The notes under the pieces: model-generated | The model's database searches: none | What the model was told of the DNA's origin: nothing | What the model saw: only the letters and a program-made list of their open reading frames with translations | Program-made: the position numbers and the translations under genes | Origin: Trichomonas vaginalis G3 | Taxonomy: Eukaryota > Parabasalia > Trichomonadida > Trichomonadidae | Assembly (NCBI RefSeq): GCF_026262505.1 | Contig: NC_067204.1 | Location: 22,289,300 to 22,353,299 of the forward strand | Length of the DNA stretch: 64,000 bases | Direction: 5' to 3' | In this document: positions 58,926-64,000 of the stretch, in pieces | How positions within the stretch are numbered: the first letter of the stretch is position 1 | Layout: each line of letters opens with the position of its first letter

Positions 58926-59825
58926 AAAAATATATTTTAGGTGAAGAGGTGAGATTTCACCTGTTTTTTCACCTCATTTTTCACCTCTTGAATTTTCATG
59001 AATTTCATCGTAAAGACTTTGTCAAGATTTCATCGTAAAGACTTTGTCAAGATTTCATCGTAAAGACTTTGTCAAAACTTCATCGTAAAGACTTTGTCAA
59101 AACTTCATCGTAAAGACTTTGTCAAAACTTCATCGTAAAGACTTTGTCAAGATTTCTTCGTAAAGACTTTGTCAAGATTTCTTCGTAAAGACTTTGTCAA
59201 AACTTCATCGTAATGAGCGTAAATCAGACAAAAATATATTTTAGGGTAGAAGGGTATATCTACCCCGTTTTCTACCCTCTTTTCTACCCCATATGTACTT
59301 ACTGAAAAAGTATGTGTTCCATCTGTCATTTTACTCAGAATTTTACACCAAAAATATATTTTAGGTGAAGAGGTGAGATTTCACCTGTTTTTTCACCTAA
59401 TTTTTCACCTCGTGAATTTTCATGAATTTTACACCAAAAATATATTTTAGGTGAAGAGGTGAGATTTCACCCGTTTTTTCACCTCTTTTCTCACCTCTTG
59501 AATTTTCATGAAATTTACACCAAAAATATACTACTAGGGTCATTTACGAAGAAATCTCAACAAAGTCTTTACGATGAAATCTTGACAAAGTCTTTACGAT
59601 GAAATCTTGACAAAACATAGACAAGAAAGTTCATGAGAAATTAGATGAAGAAGTCTTAACAAAGTCTTTACGAAGAAATTCATGAAAATTCAAGAGGTGA
59701 GAAATGAGGTGAAAAAAGAGGTGAAATCTCACCTCTTCACCTAAAATATATTTTTGGGTCATTTACGAAGAAATCTCAACAAAGTCTTTACGAAGAAATC
59801 TCAACAAAGTCTTTACGAAGAAGTC
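58926..59825. repeat. Repeat-rich end of Maverick 2: palindromic modules and 25-bp arrays
   Basis: Palindromic modules of about 50 bases at 58939-58988, 59362-59410 and 59449-59499, each led by AAAATATATTTTAGG, with an inverted copy at 59692-59742 and a sequence-changed copy at 59242-59290. A 25-bp unit (CATCGTAAAGACTTTGTCAA core) is repeated about eight times at 58998-59215. Reverse-oriented copies lie at about 59545-59620, 59650-59675 and 59762-59822. The two sides together form a large imperfect inverted repeat. Confidence 0.85.
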
Positions 59826-59860
59826 ACAATAAAACATCTGTCAAAAACCGCTTTTTAACT

Positions 59861-59869
59861 TCACTTAAA
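59861..59869 (+). promoter_or_regulatory. Host-type initiator in front of a Maverick gene
   Basis: TTCACTTAAAATG: TCACT fits TCA(+1)Y(T/A) with +1 at 59863, 7 bases before the ATG at 59870. The element seems to use the host core promoter. Confidence 0.5.
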
Positions 59870-62800
59870 ATGCCACGTAAGCTACGTAAGAATATACGTA
59901 AGAGGAAGAGAGCATTGAAACATCCAATAGTAAGACTAACACCACAACAACAGTTGCAACAACAAATGCTGAATGACCCCACTATGTTGCAACAAATGTC
60001 AAGCAATCCTATGCTTTTAAACCGAGTCATTGGTGCACAGAGTGGAGGTTTAAGAGCGGCACTTTTAGCGAAAATGGCAGGCTATGGTGGAGCTGCAGAC
60101 GGAACAGCCTATAACCCTCAAAGTCAAATGAATTTGAGTTCACTCAAAAATCAAATATCAGATGTCAAAAAGTCAAACATAGACATACAGAAGCAAATAA
60201 GTGAAAACGAAAAGAAACTAGAATATGACAGACACACAAAGAAACTCAATGAGTTAAACGTAGAGAAAAAGAAGAAAGAAGAGCAACTGAAAGAACTAAG
60301 TACAGAGGAATATGCGAAAAAAGTGTCAGAAAAAGCAGCAGAAGTAGCAAAAATGGAACAAGATGTTGTAAATTTGAAAAACCATACTACTCAATATAAA
60401 ATACTGAAAGATGAAGAGATAAAACAAAAAGCCCTGAAGACATATATGGATAGCGATGAGTATAAAAAAGAAGTTGAAGCAAATGTAAAGGCAGAAAAAC
60501 TTTTACAGTTGCAAAACCAAACCGTACAGTATGAAAACTTAGCACAAGAAAGTAAAAATAACGACGCAGCCATGCAAAAGGCAATGAAAAGCGCAGAATA
60601 TATAAAAGCTAACAATGACTGGTTAGATGCCCAAGCCAACGCCAAAGCAGCCCAACTTATAGGGTCAATAAGGACAAAAATACAAGCGGATGAAGACAGT
60701 TCAAATGAAGCTTTAACAAATGCTGACTTTAAGAACGCCTTCGAAGCTCTTCATAGTAAGGTGAAACAAGTGAACGACTTCTCATCTGGAAAGAAACTGA
60801 AGTCTGAAGGTTTCGACAAAGAGTTAAAAGAAGTAGCACAAAATATGACGAAAATAACAGATGCAGCAACGAGACAGGCAGTTCAAAGTGCCTATGACGC
60901 CGTTAGAGCAACTGTTGTGAAAAGTCAAGAAAAAGAGTTACAACAGACCAAAACAGACCTAGTAAATGCTTTCTTAAAAACGAAAAGTCAGGTAGGACAT
61001 TATGCTGCAGATGGAACATATGTGCCAGCTGGTGGAACTTATATACCAGCTGGTGGAACTTATATACTAGCTAGTGGAACTTATATACCACCAAACCCTC
61101 CAAGAGAAGCACCTGCACCAGGACTACCTAAAACATTTACATCGTCACATGGACACAGACACAGGCATGCACCAAAACCAACACAACAACCAACACAACA
61201 ACCAACAGTTCAAAACACTGCACCACAACCAACAGTTCAAAACACTGCACCACAACCAACAGTTCAAAACACTGCACCACAACCAACAGTTCAAAACACT
61301 GCACAGCAACCAACAGTTCAAAACACTGCACAGCAACAACCAGAAACAGAGCAAGGACATAAAAGAAGTAGAGAACAAGGAAACCAAGAATTCTTAAAAA
61401 TGCTTAAAGAAGAGTGTGGTTTCCCAGATACTGTTGACTTTAGTGACAGATATAAAGAAGCTATTGGAAAGTTCAAGGATGGAAATACTGACCCGAACCT
61501 ATTTAGCTTTATGGCTCAGCACCAAAACGGATATAATCTCAAACCTGGAAAATACAAGCTCGCTAAGGGATATGATTTAATAGCATATCATCCAAATGAC
61601 ATGGATGAATTTACTCCGAGATATTTGATGTCAGAGCTAAATGACAATTCAACTTTCGTCATGAAACGCGTAAAAAATAGAGACGGAACGAAAGAACAAA
61701 AGCTTATGAATGCGGATGACGTAGATAGGGAAATTGTTGAAAACGGTCTCGGAATATATGAAATGCCAGCAGATGAGGTACAAGAAACTCCACAGGAAGA
61801 AGTTCAGATACAACCAGATATGGAAGAAATAGTTCAGCAACAACAGCTAGAAGAGCCTGAAGGAAACGAACAAGTCCTTCCTTTGGAAACTAACTTCACA
61901 GAACTAGATGAAGATTTGGAACAGCCGAAAAATCTTGACCCTCAACAAGAGCATGAGGTGAATATGGAATCTTTCCAAGAGTCTAAGAAAGATTCGGCTG
62001 ACATAGTAGAAGAATATCGAAAAATGTTTGCCGACATACAAAAGACTCCAACACCAGATGAAAATATTCAGCATAGAATGAAAGTACTGAAAGAAAATGT
62101 ACACAAATACAACAACCCTTTTTACTTACGAGCATTTAACGTTCAATCTTCGGATGAACTCGGTGAAAATAAAAGGTTAAATTTCAAGAAAACATATAGA
62201 AATGAAACATTGTTTAAAGTTCATTCAGAACCTAACCAAGATGGAAACAAACCTACTTTTGTTTCTGCAGACGATGGAACTACAATGAGATGGGGTCATA
62301 AAGCTAACCCGGATAGGTGGTTCATAAACTTACAACCACAATTCCAAGAAGTTGTAGACGCAATGGAAGTCAATGGTGAACAAGATATAGCTGGTATTTT
62401 AAGCGCGGCTTTAATGCCATTGAAAGATATGAAACATGCAGATATTTTGGACCAGTATGAAATGAACATGGCTGATGGAAATATAACACCTGACGTTCTA
62501 GAACATTTATCTCAAAGAACTACACAGAACCATAGAGATGGTATATTTGGTGAAGAGTTTAGAAAGAAAGTTAGGGAGGGAGAAGGAAGAGAACCTATTG
62601 TACATGACCTTGCAAACGAAAGTTTACAAAATGTCATAAAAACTTACTTTGCAGACAATGAACCGAGAAGGGATGAATATTTAAGAAAACTCAAATGGAC
62701 AGTACCAAATGAAATGTTAGTATTGAAAAACATGTTCCTTGACAAAATAAAACCAACTACAGAAATAAACGACGCAAGACTGAAAGATTGGGTAAAAGCT

Positions 62801-63184
62801 TTCCCATTCACAAAAGATATAATTGGTAACATGGAAAGAAAACCAGAATGGCTACAAAAACATATATTTGGAAACGAGCATATTCCATATGGACAGGCAC
62901 TGTTTGAAGAGCTTGAACCGGAAACTCAGGACAGAGTCATGCAAACAATACGCAAAGACTCAAATACAAACTATGACAAACTCTTTCTAGGATATAGGTT
63001 ACCTGAGATGGGCGACCAGAGCCCAAAGGCAAAAAGGACATGGGAAATTTACAACATACTAGGTGAACATGAGGCAAAGATGCAACAACTTGAAGCAGAG
63101 GGCAATGAAGGAAAAAGAAGAGTTAAAAACTCAGTCAGGAAGAAAGTAAAGCTTGGTCCACGTGGGTTCTATTATGACATATAA
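59870..63184 (+). CDS. Large Maverick 2 protein of unknown function
   Basis: 1104 residues, ATG after a host-type initiator, stop inside TAAA. Parts in order: a very basic start (RKLRKNIRKRKRALKH); Gln/Met-rich stretch (QQQLQQQMLNDPTMLQQM); long Lys/Glu coiled coil (about 85-300); GTYIPAG repeats (about 383-408); about five copies of PTVQNTAPQ (440-485); an acidic Gln/Glu-rich region (630-700); and a globular, conserved-looking C-terminal part (710-1085) with a basic tail. No enzyme motif is seen. It lies directly before the capsid region, so a structural or scaffold role is a fair guess. Looks whole. Confidence 0.6.
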   Translation: MPRKLRKNIRKRKRALKHPIVRLTPQQQLQQQMLNDPTMLQQMSSNPMLLNRVIGAQSGGLRAALLAKMAGYGGAADGTAYNPQSQMNLSSLKNQISDVKKSNIDIQKQISENEKKLEYDRHTKKLNELNVEKKKKEEQLKELSTEEYAKKVSEKAAEVAKMEQDVVNLKNHTTQYKILKDEEIKQKALKTYMDSDEYKKEVEANVKAEKLLQLQNQTVQYENLAQESKNNDAAMQKAMKSAEYIKANNDWLDAQANAKAAQLIGSIRTKIQADEDSSNEALTNADFKNAFEALHSKVKQVNDFSSGKKLKSEGFDKELKEVAQNMTKITDAATRQAVQSAYDAVRATVVKSQEKELQQTKTDLVNAFLKTKSQVGHYAADGTYVPAGGTYIPAGGTYILASGTYIPPNPPREAPAPGLPKTFTSSHGHRHRHAPKPTQQPTQQPTVQNTAPQPTVQNTAPQPTVQNTAPQPTVQNTAQQPTVQNTAQQQPETEQGHKRSREQGNQEFLKMLKEECGFPDTVDFSDRYKEAIGKFKDGNTDPNLFSFMAQHQNGYNLKPGKYKLAKGYDLIAYHPNDMDEFTPRYLMSELNDNSTFVMKRVKNRDGTKEQKLMNADDVDREIVENGLGIYEMPADEVQETPQEEVQIQPDMEEIVQQQQLEEPEGNEQVLPLETNFTELDEDLEQPKNLDPQQEHEVNMESFQESKKDSADIVEEYRKMFADIQKTPTPDENIQHRMKVLKENVHKYNNPFYLRAFNVQSSDELGENKRLNFKKTYRNETLFKVHSEPNQDGNKPTFVSADDGTTMRWGHKANPDRWFINLQPQFQEVVDAMEVNGEQDIAGILSAALMPLKDMKHADILDQYEMNMADGNITPDVLEHLSQRTTQNHRDGIFGEEFRKKVREGEGREPIVHDLANESLQNVIKTYFADNEPRRDEYLRKLKWTVPNEMLVLKNMFLDKIKPTTEINDARLKDWVKAFPFTKDIIGNMERKPEWLQKHIFGNEHIPYGQALFEELEPETQDRVMQTIRKDSNTNYDKLFLGYRLPEMGDQSPKAKRTWEIYNILGEHEAKMQQLEAEGNEGKRRVKNSVRKKVKLGPRGFYYDI
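61183..61335. repeat. 27-bp coding repeat (PTVQNTAPQ)
   Basis: CAACAGTTCAAAACACTGCA recurs every 27 bases, about five copies, in frame inside the large Maverick 2 gene. A shorter 21-bp repeat (GGAACTTATATACCAGCTGG type) lies just before it at about 61013-61090. Confidence 0.9.
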
Positions 63185-63207
63185 ATCCAACTATTCTATA
63201 TTTTTAC

Positions 63208-63216
63208 TCATATGAA
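63208..63216 (+). promoter_or_regulatory. Host-type initiator before capsid region
   Basis: ACTCATATGAAATG: TCATA fits TCA(+1)Y(T/A), +1 at 63210, 7 bases before the ATG at 63217. Confidence 0.45.
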
Positions 63217-64000
63217 ATGTACGCCGCTCAGAATATAACGCCAACAGTTTTGGATGCTATGAATGGAAATGTTTCCGAATGGTATAACGAATGCGACAAT
63301 GCCATTAGAAGGTCAGAAATAGTTCCTGGAACTTACGAATATACAACTGCTGTTTCTTATGGAAACGTAGGTGAGTTGGAGAAGGTTCTTCAACAACAGT
63401 AGATATTGCTTGCGACAGGTTTCATATTATTTCTATTGACAACTCATTCTTATACGTGGAACAAGACATTGAAATAAAACCTTCTGCCAAGTTGTCTGAC
63501 AAGAAAGGTTGCAATGGAATTTTCTATGTCGGATACCAATATGCTCCAGAAGTTTTTATGGGATATAAGATATATTCTAACTCTGACTTAGTTCAAACAG
63601 TAACATGGGCAAACTATGAATGGTTCGCTTTGAGAAACTCAGTACAACCACAAGCTAGAGAACAAACAGACCAGTATGCAACTATTGAGAAAATAAGAAG
63701 ACTTGACCCTAACGTTCCAGGAGTTTATGTTAACCTTTCTGGACAAACTGCAGCAGCAGTAACCAAAGTAAAACTGAAACTTAGAGTTCCTTTGTCATCT
63801 TTCCTCATCTTCAGGTTTTTAAGATACTTGCCAAACTGGGCAGGAAAAAATTTCTATCGAACTTACTCCAAGCAAAAATAACTTAGTCATTGCACCAACA
63901 CAAGACCCATTCACTCTTACAGAAGTAGTGGGAACAAATAAAATGTCATTCGCCGACTTTTGCAAAAACAAAGTTGACTTAGACTTTGGTTTCTCAAACC
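63217..64000 (+). pseudogene. Maverick 2 putative major capsid protein block, partial
   Basis: Beta-rich sequence with YAPEVFMGYKIYSNSDLVQT and, near 63768-63840, KLKLRVPLSSFL and PNWAGKNFY, which parallel the corresponding part of Maverick 1. The call as double jelly-roll capsid is by position and family knowledge. It carries about one or two breaks and continues past the window end. Confidence 0.5.

Larger units (their letters stand above)
58737..64000. mobile_element. Maverick (Polinton) element 2, one end, runs off the window
   Basis: Family assignment rests on a capsid-like gene matching that of Maverick 1, on the shared palindromic GGTGA/TCACC module and on the gene layout. Its end is repeat-rich (58737-59869), followed by a 1104-residue gene and the capsid region. 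The first gene looks whole; the capsid region shows about one or two breaks within the window. The terminal sequence is unlike that of Maverick 1, so this is a different lineage. The exact outer edge is uncertain. Age cannot be judged without the other end. Confidence 0.7.

Noticed and set aside
61137-61390. Cys/Val-rich antisense frames at 61.2 kb
   Set aside because: Shadow of the PTVQNTAPQ coding repeat on the other strand.

Overview
The window looks like nuclear DNA of Trichomonas vaginalis. The genes are AT-rich and intron-less, and packed on both strands. Several copies of the DUF3447-plus-ankyrin family that is hugely expanded in this parasite are present, and two virus-like Maverick (Polinton) elements lie in the window. 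Several start codons sit 4-10 bases after a TCA(C/T)(A/T)-type initiator, and several stop codons overlap TAAA, both known trichomonad habits. The species call rests on family recognition, not on a database search.

Layout. 1-3.1 kb: the window opens inside a decayed ankyrin locus whose ankyrin units are separated by AT-rich spacers built on a 37-bp repeat. 3.5-12 kb: an ankyrin relic, an intact ankyrin gene, a probable 1.06-kb DNA transposon with 9-10 bp target duplications, an armadillo-repeat gene and a second ankyrin gene divergent from it. 11.9-25 kb: a 220-bp MITE; a CLASP/TOG-like gene with a 1.05-kb transposon inserted exactly at its start codon; an odd kinase-like frame with a 39-bp minisatellite; an ankyrin gene; and a 1470-residue coiled-coil gene. 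25.7-33.4 kb: a Maverick with inverted ends of at least 0.85 kb, an assembly gap inside it, and a piece of a minus-strand host reading frame on each side. 33.5-47 kb: a fresh 121-bp tandem array followed by ordinary housekeeping genes (small hypothetical, ENTH/ANTH-like adaptor, DNA polymerase alpha, two-repeat Myb protein, multi-pass membrane protein, VPS16). 47-58.6 kb: a glycine-rich protein frame without ATG, an ankyrin relic, a possible structured RNA, a one-motif PPR frame, an ankyrin gene, the U3 processome protein UTP12/WDR3, and a large ankyrin locus whose 13 units are all in frame apart from the same stop codon repeated in four successive units. 58.7-64 kb: the end of a second Maverick, with elaborate repeats, a 1104-residue gene and the start of its capsid region, running off the window.

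The housekeeping genes do not form one pathway: replication (POLA1), vacuolar/endosomal tethering (VPS16), endocytosis (ENTH-like), microtubules (CLASP-like), ribosome biogenesis (UTP12) and transcription (Myb) sit among fast-changing ankyrin genes and transposons. The most striking signals are the repeated identical stop in the 57-kb ankyrin array, the transposon between the CLASP-like gene and its probable initiator, the palindromic module in Maverick 2 in which one copy has changed all its motifs in concert, and the ankyrin units spaced by a 37-bp satellite.
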